Shown in pieces: positions 1 to 6,545 of a DNA stretch of 9,880 nt. The notes beneath the pieces are model-generated. The model was not told where the DNA came from and searched no databases. It saw nothing but the letters and a program-made list of their open reading frames with translations. The number at the start of each line of letters is the position of its first letter. Position 1 is the first letter of the stretch. A program made the translations under genes and the position numbers. The DNA comes from Pseudomonadota bacterium (GTDB lineage Bacteria; Pseudomonadota; Alphaproteobacteria; Elsterales; Elsteraceae): the NCBI GenBank assembly GCA_016195115.1, contig JACQAI010000312.1, positions 1 through 9,880 on the forward strand, given 5' to 3'.

Positions 1-1098
1 CGCGAAGGCGAGGGCGAACGTGGCGCCGGCCTTTGCGCCCGCGAAGCTCTCCGTTCCCGCGCCGGCCAAGCCTGTGAGGTCGATCTTCGCTGCGGGGCCG
101 CTGTCGTTGAAGTTTGCGATCTGGTCCGTGTGCGCGTCGGCGGCGGCCACTGCATTGGTGAACGAGTCACTGGACGCCGCATATTTGAAGACGTCGGCGC
201 CACCGCCGCTGGTGATCGAGTCTCCGCTGCCGCCGCCCGTCACGGTGTGACCGCCGGCATCGATCAGAACCAGCGTGTCGGCGCCCGTGCCGCCCACGAT
301 CGACTCGACATTCGCGATGTTAAGGCTGTTTGTGCCGTTCGCAAGGGTCAAGGTGTCGGTACCGCCGGCTAAGTCGATCTTCGCGCCGCTCACAGGCGTG
401 GTCATCACAACCGTGTCGTTGCCCGCACTACCAAAGATCGAGTCGAGACTCGCAATCGAGATGCTGATTGTGCCGGTGTCGAGGCTCAGGGTGTCGGTTC
501 CGCCGCCCGTCAAAGTCAACAAGACGCTCCCAACGCCAGAGCCATGACTCGCTTGGCCATGATCCGCTTGGCCATGATCCGTCGTTGCGGTCGCGCTCGA
601 TCGAGCCGCGGACGCAGTCACCCCGATCAGATTGTGGTCTTGCGGTATGGCGTGGAACTGCGAGTGGACGGGCGTCGAATCATATTGAAAGGCGCTGATC
701 GGAATGATCTTGCTGCCCAGCGACGCGCCCAGGGCGTCGGTTGCGAACCCCTGCATACCCGAAGCGAAAACTGACAAGGTGACAGGGATGTGTCCGGTGT
801 AGGAGGTTGCCGACCCATCCGGCAGTTGGCCATCCACTGGCGGGATCTCGCCTGCGGTCGCAGGTGCGTCGAGCCCGTCGCCCACCGGCTTGGTCTCGCC
901 ATCCGACGCCGGCGCGGCTGCGGGATCGGCGCCGGACGGCACCGCGGCTTCCGGCGCGAGCTGTGCGAGCTGATCGAGCGGCTGGCTTGCCAGCAGCACG
1001 GCGCCGACGACGGCTTCCTGGCCGAGCGGCGCGATCAGCGGCGTGTCAGGCCGGGTAGCGTTGGTCGACGATGACAGCCAAGGTGAAGAAGCTGGCAC
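1..1098 (-). CDS. Large RTX-like secreted calcium-binding protein, 5' part only (truncated by the window edge)
   Basis: The minus frame is open from a stop at 1123-1125 to the left edge, giving at least 366 residues from the GTG at 1098. Residues 30-95 are rich in Ala, Pro and Asp. A His-rich stretch lies near residues 175-185. Two 46-residue repeats follow (GGTDTL, NIANVESI and GGTGADTL in the second). A module with VFKYAASSDSF then IANF and KIDL resembles the serralysin C-terminal calcium-binding domain (Peptidase_M10_C-like) of type I secreted proteins. There is no N-terminal signal peptide, as expected for type I secretion; the C-terminal signal would lie outside the window. The start is uncertain: the only in-frame ATG (756) lies inside apparently coding sequence, and GTG 1098 has only a weak GGGA upstream. 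Codon use is less GC-biased than in neighbouring genes, which hints at transfer. Adhesin, protease or lipase function cannot be told from this part. Confidence 0.75.
   Translation of the reverse strand, partial: MPASSPWLSSSTNATRPDTPLIAPLGQEAVVGAVLLASQPLDQLAQLAPEAAVPSGADPAAAPASDGETKPVGDGLDAPATAGEIPPVDGQLPDGSATSYTGHIPVTLSVFASGMQGFATDALGASLGSKIIPISAFQYDSTPVHSQFHAIPQDHNLIGVTASAARSSATATTDHGQADHGQASHGSGVGSVLLTLTGGGTDTLSLDTGTISISIASLDSIFGSAGNDTVVMTTPVSGAKIDLAGGTDTLTLANGTNSLNIANVESIVGGTGADTLVLIDAGGHTVTGGGSGDSITSGGGADVFKYAASSDSFTNAVAAADAHTDQIANFNDSGPAAKIDLTGLAGAGTESFAGAKAGATFALAFA
232..507 (-). repeat. Two degenerate 46-residue (138 bp) coding repeats
   Basis: Two consecutive units at about 370-507 and 232-369, read on the minus strand, share the pattern GGTDTL-x-L-x2-GT-x-S-x2-IA-x2-[DE]-SI-x-G-x2-G-x-DT. 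The offset between matching codons is exactly 138 bases. They resemble the Gly/Asp-rich repeats that precede RTX-type secretion domains. More units may lie beyond the window only if the protein continues with repeats, since the serralysin-like module follows directly. Confidence 0.65.
541..581. repeat. 15-bp tandem repeat encoding a His-rich DHGQA motif
   Basis: Two full units (541-555 and 556-570, two mismatches) and 11 bases of a third (571-581) begin with GCCATGA and end with CGCTTG. On the coding (minus) strand they give a DHGQA-DHGQA-SHG series in the linker before the calcium-binding repeats. The regularly spaced histidines could bind metal or simply form a flexible linker. Such arrays often vary in copy number between strains. 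Confidence 0.7.
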
Positions 1099-1176
1099 TA
1101 ATTTCCCGCGGACGGCCTTGGCTCATAGCTTGCCGCGAATACGTCACGAATTACCGAACGCGTCCGCAACTCCCGG

Positions 1177-1650
1177 TCATTGCGCCGGCAGGTTGGTGTT
1201 GAAGATGTCGGCGGCGGCCTTCCACTGGCCGGCTTCCTTCTTCCACACCACGACGTATTTGCCCTGGTCCTGGACGCGGCCCTTGGCGCCGTCGAACGCC
1301 AGGCTGTAGGTGCCGGTCTCGTAGGCGAGGTCGGCCGACTTGGCGATCGTGACGCGGGTCGGCGCGAAGGTGAGGCTGCCGTTGGGCAGTCCCAAGATGC
1401 CGCGCCAGCCCTCGGTGATGGCCGCGGTGCCCTCGGCGGGCGGCCCGCCGGGCGCCATCAGGACGCCATCCTTGGCGTAGAACGCGACGACCCCGGCGAG
1501 GTCCTTGGCGGCGACCTTGGCGACCCAGTCGCGGTCGAGCTGCTGGATCCGTTGCTCATCGGTCGGCCGCTGCTGGGCCGTCGCGTCGGCGGCCAGCGCC
1601 GCGGTGAACACCGCAAGCAACGTCAGGACAGCGAAGCGCATCGCCACCAT
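1177..1650 (-). CDS. Exported DUF4440 / SnoaL-like (NTF2-fold) protein
   Basis: A 157-residue protein. Residues 1-26 form a signal peptide (hydrophobic core around 6-20, cleavage likely near ADATAQQ), so the mature protein should be periplasmic. The rest fits the DUF4440 / SgcJ-EcaC branch of the NTF2-like superfamily: an N-terminal helix with DEQRIQQLDRDWVAKVAAKD, then FYAKDGVLMAPGGPP, and a C-terminal strand pair with YVVVWKKEAGQWKAAADIFN. Family members are cone-shaped small-ligand binders or isomerase-like enzymes, and no substrate can be assigned here. The start at 1650 is chosen because AGAAGGAG lies about 7 bases upstream; an ATG three codons later is a less well placed alternative. 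It lies downstream of the PilZ gene on the same strand, but a hairpin with a U-run separates them. I see no convincing promoter of its own. Confidence 0.88.
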   Translation of the reverse strand: MVAMRFAVLTLLAVFTAALAADATAQQRPTDEQRIQQLDRDWVAKVAAKDLAGVVAFYAKDGVLMAPGGPPAEGTAAITEGWRGILGLPNGSLTFAPTRVTIAKSADLAYETGTYSLAFDGAKGRVQDQGKYVVVWKKEAGQWKAAADIFNTNLPAQ

Positions 1651-1671
1651 TCATCGTCTCCTTCTGGTTTG

Positions 1672-1689
1672 AAAAGCGCGCTATCGCGC
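1672..1689 (-). terminator. Short intrinsic terminator-like hairpin after the PilZ gene
   Basis: Read on the minus strand, a GC-only 5-bp stem (GCGCG/CGCGC) with loop ATAG is followed at once by TTTT. It begins 7 bases after the PilZ stop codon and lies before the Shine-Dalgarno sequence of the next gene. The stem and U-run are both short, so termination is probably partial. Confidence 0.45.
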
Positions 1690-1696
1690 CGTGCCG

Positions 1697-1969
1697 TTAC
1701 AGCGTCTCGGCGAACACCAGGCGCAGCAGACGGTCGGCGGCGTAGACGACGCGCGCCGGGCGCGTGTCGCCGATGTGAAAGCTGGTGACGTGGAAGACGT
1801 CGCCGGCGGTGGCGCTGAACAGCTTCGGCGTGCGCAGGGCGGCGCCGCCGGCGGACACGTCCACGGTCTGCGCGAACACGACGCCGGGCGGAAACTCCGA
1901 GGTCGCCGAACCGAGCAGGATGCTGGCGGGCTCGAACAGCGTGCGTCTGACGTGGCGGCGTTTTTCCAT
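1697..1969 (-). CDS. Single-domain PilZ protein (putative c-di-GMP receptor)
   Basis: A 90-residue protein made almost entirely of a PilZ domain. The N-terminal Arg cluster (MEKRRHVRR) supplies the RxxxR signature, and D37-V-S39-A-G-G42 supplies the (D/N)xSxxG signature; together these bind cyclic di-GMP in the family. The basic N-terminus followed by a beta-barrel of about 80 residues is the usual size for a stand-alone PilZ adaptor. The target (motility, polysaccharide, adhesion) is not visible. The frame stays open upstream to 2260, but that extension is Ala/Arg/Ser-rich, overlaps the divergent caspase gene and lacks family similarity, so I start at the ATG at 1969. No Shine-Dalgarno sequence lies at the right distance. 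A promoter ends 12 bases before the ATG, which suggests a very short leader. Confidence 0.85.
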   Translation of the reverse strand: MEKRRHVRRTLFEPASILLGSATSEFPPGVVFAQTVDVSAGGAALRTPKLFSATAGDVFHVTSFHIGDTRPARVVYAADRLLRLVFAETL

Positions 1970-1981
1970 GGTGCCGAGGAT

Positions 1982-2010
1982 TTTATACGAATCCTCCAGG
2001 CTCGTGCCAG
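1982..2010 (-). promoter_or_regulatory. Candidate sigma-70-type promoter of the PilZ gene
   Basis: On the minus strand, CTGGCA (four of six to TTGACA) is separated by exactly 17 bases from TATAAA (five of six to TATAAT). Twelve bases separate the -10 box from the ATG, so transcription would start about 5-7 bases before it. An exact 7-bp inverted repeat (GAGGATT/AATCCTC, loop of 7, at 1976-1996) covers the -10 box and could act as an operator. Confidence 0.5.
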
Positions 2011-2117
2011 CCGGCAAAACGGTCGGGGCCGAGCGCCGCGATCGCTGTGATCGGGGCCATACCACCTGGCCACTGGCCGTGGCAGAATTCGCTCCAACGT
2101 CGCCGGAGGCTTGACCC

Positions 2118-3986
2118 ATGCTTGCGCCCCCTTGCCGGCTACCCGGCCTGGCTCGCGCGCTCGCCGTCGGCGCGCTCGTCCTGGCCCTGGCTGCCCCGCC
2201 CGCGCTGGCGCAGAGCCCGGGCACGGCCAGCGACCGGCGGGTCGCCCTGGTGATCGGCAACGGCGCCTACCAGGCCGGCGGCGCGCTCGCCAACCCGGTC
2301 AACGACGCCCGCGCCATGAGCGCCAAGCTGAAAAAGCTCGGCTTCGACGTGGTCGCGCTCGAGAACGGCACCCAGAAACAGATGCAGCGCGCGATCGGCC
2401 AGTTCAGCGCCAAGCTCGGGGCCGACGCGATCAGCCTGTTCTACTACGCCGGCCACGGCATGCAGGTGAACGGCCGCAACTACCTGATGCCGGTCGATGC
2501 CGAGATCACCGTCGAGCAGACGGTGCGGCTCGAGGCCGTCGACGTCGACGCGGTGATCGACCAGATGTCGATGGCCAAGAGCCGGGTCAACCTCGTGATC
2601 CTGGATGCCTGTCGCAACAATCCGTTCGAGCGGCGCTTTCGCAGCGTCGCCGGCGGCCTCGCCTCGATCGAGGCGCCGACCGGCACCCTGATCGCGTACG
2701 CGACCTCGCCCGGCAAGGTCGCGGCCGACGGCAGCGGCGACAACGGCCTCTACACCGCCGAGCTGCTGACCGCGATGGATGCGCCGGGCGCCAAGGTCGA
2801 GGACGTGTTCAAGCGCACGCGCGCCAACGTCGTCGCCAAGTCGGCCGGCAACCAGACGCCGTGGGAGTCGTCGTCGCTGACCGGCGACTTCTATTTCGCC
2901 GGCCAAGGCGCTGCGGTCACCCCGGCCACGGCGGCAACCGCGCCGTCGGCCGACCGCGAGATCGTGCTGTGGACGTCGGTCAAGGACAGCCGCAACCCGG
3001 CGTTGCTGCAGACCTACCTCGACCAGTTTCCGCAAGGCACCTTCGCGGGCACCGCGCGCGTCATGATCGACGAGCTGAAGCGTGGCCAAGTCGCGGCGGC
3101 GCCCGCCAAGCCCGATGTCGCGGCGACCCGCCCCGCCGTTGTCGCGCCGGCGGCCGCGCCCTCGGCAGTCGCGCCGCCGCGCGGCCTGTCGGAGCGCGGG
3201 ATGCCGGATTTCGAAAAATTTCAGAAGGCCAAGACCCACAAGGCCTTCGCGATGGCGACGAATGGCCGGTTCGGCGCCGCGTGGTCGCGCGAGACCCCGT
3301 TCAGCGGCATGCTCGGCGCGATCTGGCACTGCAACCGCGCCGCCAAGGCGCCGTGCCGCGCCTACATGGTCGACGACACCGTGGTCGAGCCGGAGTACGC
3401 GGCGTTCGACGCGGCGTCGGAGACCGCAATGTCCAAGGTGCGCGCGGCGTCGCTCGCCTCGCCGCCTTACGCCGAGGAAGAGCGCGATTTCGGCATCCCG
3501 CGCACCAGCGAGATCCGCCAAGGGAAGTACCACGCCGAGACACCGCGGAGCATGGACCGCGCCAAGACGATCACGACGGTCGAGCTGGTCGCGCTGCTCA
3601 AGGGCGCGAGCCCGCCGGTGCTGATCGACGTGCTCGACGCCAATGAGCGCCACAACACCTTGCCGACGAGCTGGTGGTGGCGCGCCGCCGGCATCCACGG
3701 CCTCGAGCAGGAAGCCGCATTGACCGAGCTCATGCAGGCCTTGCTCGCCGGCGCCGTGCCGAAGCGCGACACCGCGATCGTCTTCTTCTGTCTGTCGAGC
3801 CGGTGCTGGCTGTCGCACAACGCGGCGCTGCGCGCGATCGGTGCCGGTTACACCAACGTCTACTGGTATCGCGGCGGCATCGAGGCCTGGCGGGCCGCCA
3901 ACCTGCCGCTGGTCAAGGCGGTCGTCACCGCCCAGCTGATCGACGCGGCGCCCGCGGCAGCATCGGCCAACCGACCGGCGCGCTGA
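2118..3986 (+). CDS. Exported caspase-like (peptidase C14) protein with C-terminal CX4CW rhodanese domain
   Basis: A 622-residue protein. Residues 1-32 are a signal peptide ending near ALAQ. Residues 40-262 are a caspase-fold peptidase domain: RVALVIGNGAY, NDARAM, the catalytic His113 in YYAGHG and catalytic Cys165 in LDACRNNPF. A short module (281-322, LWTSVKDSRNPALLQTYLDQ) matches the region that often follows bacterial caspase domains, then comes an Ala/Pro linker (323-356). Residues 370-425 hold FAMATNGRFGAAW with Cys405 and Cys413, possibly a disulfide. Residues 483-598 are rhodanese-like: LIDVLD, then the active loop FFCLSSRCW (Cys558, Cys563) and YTNVYWYRGGIEAW. This C-terminal part resembles the rhodanese family called PQQ-dependent catabolism-associated CXXCW. 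GGAGG lies 8 bases before the ATG. The likely location is the periplasm. The protease target and sulfur or redox chemistry are unknown. Confidence 0.88.
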   Translation: MLAPPCRLPGLARALAVGALVLALAAPPALAQSPGTASDRRVALVIGNGAYQAGGALANPVNDARAMSAKLKKLGFDVVALENGTQKQMQRAIGQFSAKLGADAISLFYYAGHGMQVNGRNYLMPVDAEITVEQTVRLEAVDVDAVIDQMSMAKSRVNLVILDACRNNPFERRFRSVAGGLASIEAPTGTLIAYATSPGKVAADGSGDNGLYTAELLTAMDAPGAKVEDVFKRTRANVVAKSAGNQTPWESSSLTGDFYFAGQGAAVTPATAATAPSADREIVLWTSVKDSRNPALLQTYLDQFPQGTFAGTARVMIDELKRGQVAAAPAKPDVAATRPAVVAPAAAPSAVAPPRGLSERGMPDFEKFQKAKTHKAFAMATNGRFGAAWSRETPFSGMLGAIWHCNRAAKAPCRAYMVDDTVVEPEYAAFDAASETAMSKVRAASLASPPYAEEERDFGIPRTSEIRQGKYHAETPRSMDRAKTITTVELVALLKGASPPVLIDVLDANERHNTLPTSWWWRAAGIHGLEQEAALTELMQALLAGAVPKRDTAIVFFCLSSRCWLSHNAALRAIGAGYTNVYWYRGGIEAWRAANLPLVKAVVTAQLIDAAPAAASANRPAR

Positions 3987-3990
3987 CCGC

Positions 3991-4443
3991 TCAGTCGCCC
4001 AGCATCAGGATGTGGGTCGCCGTTGGATCGTCGACCGGCGCGAACCCGAGCGCCTCGTAGAGCCGCACGGCGGCCGGGGCGCTGGTGCGCAGGCGCACGC
4101 AATCGAAGCCGCCGCGCGCCGCCTCGACGACCGCGCGGACGAGCGCGCCGCCGGCGGCGCCCCGGCGCCACGCCGTGAGCACGTAAAGATGGCGCAGTCG
4201 CCCGATGCGCGGCGCCGCGACGTAGGGATCGCGATTGAGGCCGCCGACCCCGACCAGCCGCTCGCCGTCGAAGGCGCCGAACAGCACCTCGCCGGCGGCG
4301 TCGAAACGGTTGCTACCGTCGCGCCACTCCGTGTCCATCCGGTCGACGAAGTCGCGGCCCTGGCCGCGGGCTTCGGCCGCCAAGTCGGCGAAGCCGGCCA
4401 GCGGCAGGGTGATCGGGCGGATCGTGATCGCGGGCATGCGCAT
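3991..4443 (-). CDS. GNAT-family N-acetyltransferase
   Basis: A 150-residue protein when started at 4443. It begins with ITIRPITLP, typical of the first GNAT strand. Then come VLFGAFDGERLVGVGGL (beta-2/3), motif A for acetyl-CoA binding (LRHLYVLTAWRRGAAGGALV, residues 83-102, with the RRGAAG pyrophosphate loop), and motif B with APAAVRLYEALGF. The substrate cannot be predicted. The frame opens at 4494, but that extension has no good ribosome site and is not GNAT-like. ATG 4443 and ATG 4437 are both possible, and neither has a well-spaced Shine-Dalgarno. A TATACT box sits three bases before 4443, so the true start may be 4437 on a leaderless transcript (weak -35). The 3' end is four bases from the convergent caspase gene, leaving no room for a dedicated terminator. 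Confidence 0.87.
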   Translation of the reverse strand: MRMPAITIRPITLPLAGFADLAAEARGQGRDFVDRMDTEWRDGSNRFDAAGEVLFGAFDGERLVGVGGLNRDPYVAAPRIGRLRHLYVLTAWRRGAAGGALVRAVVEAARGGFDCVRLRTSAPAAVRLYEALGFAPVDDPTATHILMLGD

Positions 4444-4459
4444 GCGAGTATAGACTCGC
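4434..4459. promoter_or_regulatory. Inverted repeats between the divergent GNAT and LLM oxidoreductase genes
   Basis: GCGAGT-ATAG-ACTCGC (4444-4459) is a perfect 6-bp inverted repeat touching the GNAT start codon. It abuts and partly overlaps the self-palindrome GCATGCGCATGC (4434-4445). As DNA this could be an operator for the GNAT gene or the divergent pair. As RNA it would form a hairpin right at the GNAT start. No binding protein can be named. Confidence 0.35.
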
Positions 4460-4549
4460 GCCCCTTCCCGTCCGAAGCGGTCCGCGGCTATCATTGCCCT
4501 TTATCGGGCGATCACCGATCCGCCCGCCCCATGCGCGGCAGGAGGACGC

Positions 4550-5599
4550 ATGGAATTCGGCATGTTCCACGAGTTTCCGGCGCTGCCGGGGCGGTCCGAC
4601 ACCGAGTGCTTCCAACTGGCCATGGAGCAGGTCGACGCGGCCGAGACGTGGGGCCTCGATGCCATGTGGTTGGCCGAGCTGCACTTCAATCCGCGGCGCT
4701 CGGTGCTGTCGTTCCCGCTCGGTCTGGCCGCCGCGATCGCCGCGCGCACCGAGCGCATGAAGATCGGCATCGCGGTCCAGGTGTTGCCGCTGGCGCATCC
4801 GCTGCGTCTGGCCGAAGAAGCCGCGACGGTAGACCAGCTGAGCCGCGGCCGCCTGATCATGGGCGTCGGCCGCAGCGGCTTCCCGCGCACCTACAACGCC
4901 TACGGCATCCCCTATTCGGAGAGCAAGGAGCGCTTCACCGAAGCGCTCGACATCATGAAACGGGCGTGGACCGAGCCGCGCTTCTCCTACGCCGGCAAGT
5001 TCCACCGCTTCGAGGACGTCGCGGCGACGCCGCGGCCCTATCAGCAGCCGTGGCCGGAGCTGCGCGTCGCGGCGACCAGCCCGGATACCTTCCCGACCAA
5101 CGGCACGGCCGGGCATCCGATCTTCGTCGCCGTGCGCTCGGGCACGTTCCAGGATCTCGGGCCCGAGATCGCGGAGTATCACGCCGCCTGGGCGGCGGCC
5201 GGGCACAAGGGCAAGGGGCAGATCTTTCTGCGCGTGCCGACCTACGTCGCGGCGACCGATGCGCAGGCGCGCGCGGAGTCCGAAGCGAGCATCCTGCAGT
5301 TCTACAAGAACCATGCGCAGCTCCTGAAGGACGCCGCCGTCAAGACCGGCGAGCCCGCGGCGATCGCGCGCGCCGGGCACGCCGAGCGTCTGCTGACCCT
5401 GAACTATGAGGAGGGGCTGGGCTGCAACCTGGTCGCCGGCTCGCCGGACAGCGTGATCAAGCAGCTGACGGCGTTGCGCGACGAGCTCGGGCTCGACGGC
5501 ATCCTGACCGAGCTCAATTGCGGCGGTCAGATCCCGCACGCGGGCGTGATGACCGCGCTACGCCTGCTCTGTCAAGAGGTCCAGCCGCACTTCCACTGA
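4550..5599 (+). CDS. LLM-class flavin-dependent oxidoreductase (luciferase-like monooxygenase)
   Basis: A 349-residue protein, the normal length for a full bacterial luciferase-like (PF00296) TIM barrel. Visible family segments are GLDAMWLAELHFNP (residues 35-48), SVLSFPLGLAAAIAARTERMKIG (51-73), VQVLPLAHPLRLAEEAATVDQLSRGR (77-101), GVGRSG (105-110), and the C-terminal VAGSPDSVIKQL and GLDGILTELNCGG. Relatives use FMNH2 (sometimes F420H2) and oxygen to oxidise aldehydes, alkanes, sulfonates or xenobiotics. The specificity here is not readable. AGGAGG lies four bases before the ATG, which fixes the start. The next gene begins about 75 bases later on the same strand, so co-transcription is possible but interrupted by a hairpin. 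A cytoplasmic location is expected. Confidence 0.92.
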   Translation: MEFGMFHEFPALPGRSDTECFQLAMEQVDAAETWGLDAMWLAELHFNPRRSVLSFPLGLAAAIAARTERMKIGIAVQVLPLAHPLRLAEEAATVDQLSRGRLIMGVGRSGFPRTYNAYGIPYSESKERFTEALDIMKRAWTEPRFSYAGKFHRFEDVAATPRPYQQPWPELRVAATSPDTFPTNGTAGHPIFVAVRSGTFQDLGPEIAEYHAAWAAAGHKGKGQIFLRVPTYVAATDAQARAESEASILQFYKNHAQLLKDAAVKTGEPAAIARAGHAERLLTLNYEEGLGCNLVAGSPDSVIKQLTALRDELGLDGILTELNCGGQIPHAGVMTALRLLCQEVQPHFH

Positions 5600-5613
5600 G
5601 CCGGCGCCGACCA

Positions 5614-5641
5614 CGCTCCTGACTCCACGGTGTCAGCAGCG
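5614..5641. terminator. Intergenic hairpin after the LLM oxidoreductase gene, without a U-run
   Basis: CGCT-c-CTGAC / GTCAG-c-AGCG forms a 9-bp stem with one C-C mismatch and an 8-base loop. It begins 15 bases past the stop codon. No T-run follows, so it is not a standard intrinsic terminator; it may protect the 3' end or attenuate readthrough into the next gene. Confidence 0.35.
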
Positions 5642-5673
5642 CGCGGCTAAAGTGTGCGCGGGGGACGCTCGGC

Positions 5674-6405
5674 ATGCGGCTGGTCGCGTGGAACTGCAAC
5701 ATGGCGCTGCACCGCAAGCTCGCGGCGCTGCGGCGTCTCGAGCCCGACATCGCCGTGGTCTCGGAGTGCGCCGCGCCGGCGCGCCTGGCGCTGCTCGGCG
5801 CGCTCGCCGGCTGCAGCAGCGCGCCGGTGTGGGTGGGCGACAATCCGCACAAGGGTCTGGCCGTGCTCGCGTTCAACGGCTACGCGGTGCGCCTGGCCGC
5901 GCCGTTCCAGCCGACCTTGCGCCACATCGCGCCGGTCCACGTCAGCGGGCCGGCCGAGTTCAACCTGCTGGCGGTATGGGCGCAGAACGCCAGCGACGGC
6001 GGCATCCGCAAGCACCGACTTGGGCCGTTGCGCCGCGCCCTGACGAAATACGCCCGCTTCCTCGGCGAGCGCCCGGCGATCGTCGCCGGCGATCTCAACA
6101 ACAACGTCATCTGGCATCGCCCCGGCTGGCGCATCAATCACGGCACCACCGTCGCGATCCTCGAGCGCCACGGCTTGGTCAGCGCCTACCACGCGCTGCG
6201 CGGCGAGGCCCAGGGCGCCGAAACCGTGCCGACGTTGTACTGGCGCGATCGCACGCGCGACGGCCCGACCTACCACATCGACTACATCTTCCTGCCGCAG
6301 CCCTGGCTGGCGCGCGTGCGCGCGTTCAGCATCGGGACCTTCGACGACTGGTGCGGCCGCGGCCTCAGCGACCACGTGCCGGTGGTGGTCGAGCTGGATA
6401 TTTAA
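5674..6405 (+). CDS. Endonuclease/exonuclease/phosphatase (EEP) family protein
   Basis: A 243-residue protein covering one EEP domain (DNase I / Mg-dependent exonuclease III / inositol phosphatase fold). The metal and catalytic signatures are all present in order: WNCN (Asn7), VVSE (Glu31), GDLNNN (Asp140, Asn142), YHIDYIF (His201, Asp203) and LSDH (Asp233, His234). There is no signal peptide or membrane segment, so it should be cytoplasmic. Whether it acts on DNA, RNA or a small phosphate ester cannot be decided. The start is supported by GGGGGA 8 bases upstream and by the conserved first strand RLVAWN starting at residue 2. It follows the LLM gene on the same strand. The gap contains a hairpin, so it may be transcribed partly with it. 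Confidence 0.9.
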   Translation: MRLVAWNCNMALHRKLAALRRLEPDIAVVSECAAPARLALLGALAGCSSAPVWVGDNPHKGLAVLAFNGYAVRLAAPFQPTLRHIAPVHVSGPAEFNLLAVWAQNASDGGIRKHRLGPLRRALTKYARFLGERPAIVAGDLNNNVIWHRPGWRINHGTTVAILERHGLVSAYHALRGEAQGAETVPTLYWRDRTRDGPTYHIDYIFLPQPWLARVRAFSIGTFDDWCGRGLSDHVPVVVELDI

Positions 6406-6427
6406 ATCCTCGGAGCATCTTTTCAGC

Positions 6428-6490
6428 CGTCATTGCGAGGAGCGCAATCCATCGGGCGGTCTGGATTGCTTCGCTTCGCTCGCAATGACG
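6428..6490. repeat. 63-bp palindromic intergenic repeat (CGTCATTGCGAG family)
   Basis: The outer 12-bp arms CGTCATTGCGAG (6428-6439) and CTCGCAATGACG (6479-6490) are perfect inverted repeats. The inner arms GCAATCCA (6444-6451) and TGGATTGC (6462-6469) also pair, around a 10-base loop. The right side carries an extra TTCGCTTCG. Sequences of this type are scattered in many proteobacterial genomes between genes, and their mistranslation gives the familiar 'CERSEAIQ' peptides. It sits between two convergent genes and could act as a bidirectional RNA stem or be a non-autonomous mobile unit. Apart from this repeat, 6406-6545 holds nothing I recognise. Confidence 0.88.
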
Positions 6491-6545
6491 AGAGTAAGGG
6501 GCAGACGAGGACCGCGTTAGACTGCAGCCGCCGGAGCGGCGCTCC

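Noticed and set aside
1071..1202. A 43-codon plus-strand frame starting MTAKVKKL
   Set aside because: It overlaps the start of the secreted protein gene and the end of the DUF4440 gene, with no ribosome site or recognisable family.
1994..2010. TGGCACG on the minus strand as a sigma-54 -24 element
   Set aside because: The -12 position reads TGGA, not TTGC, so the essential GC is missing; the sigma-70-like pair explains the site better.
1970..2260. N-terminal extension of the PilZ frame up to 2260
   Set aside because: It would overlap the divergent caspase gene, is low-complexity and is not part of the PilZ family; the candidate promoter lies inside it.
2139..3818. A 559-codon minus-strand open frame opposite the caspase gene
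   Set aside because: It is Arg/Ala/Gly/Asp-rich shadow sequence created by GC-rich codons of the real gene; no domain and no ribosome site are seen.
4012..5409. A 465-codon plus-strand open frame across the GNAT and LLM genes
   Set aside because: It overlaps two well-supported genes in other frames, and its translation is low-complexity Arg/Ala-rich sequence.
4313..5539. A 408-codon minus-strand open frame opposite the LLM gene
   Set aside because: It is an antisense shadow with no family pattern; the plus strand carries a full-length LLM oxidoreductase.
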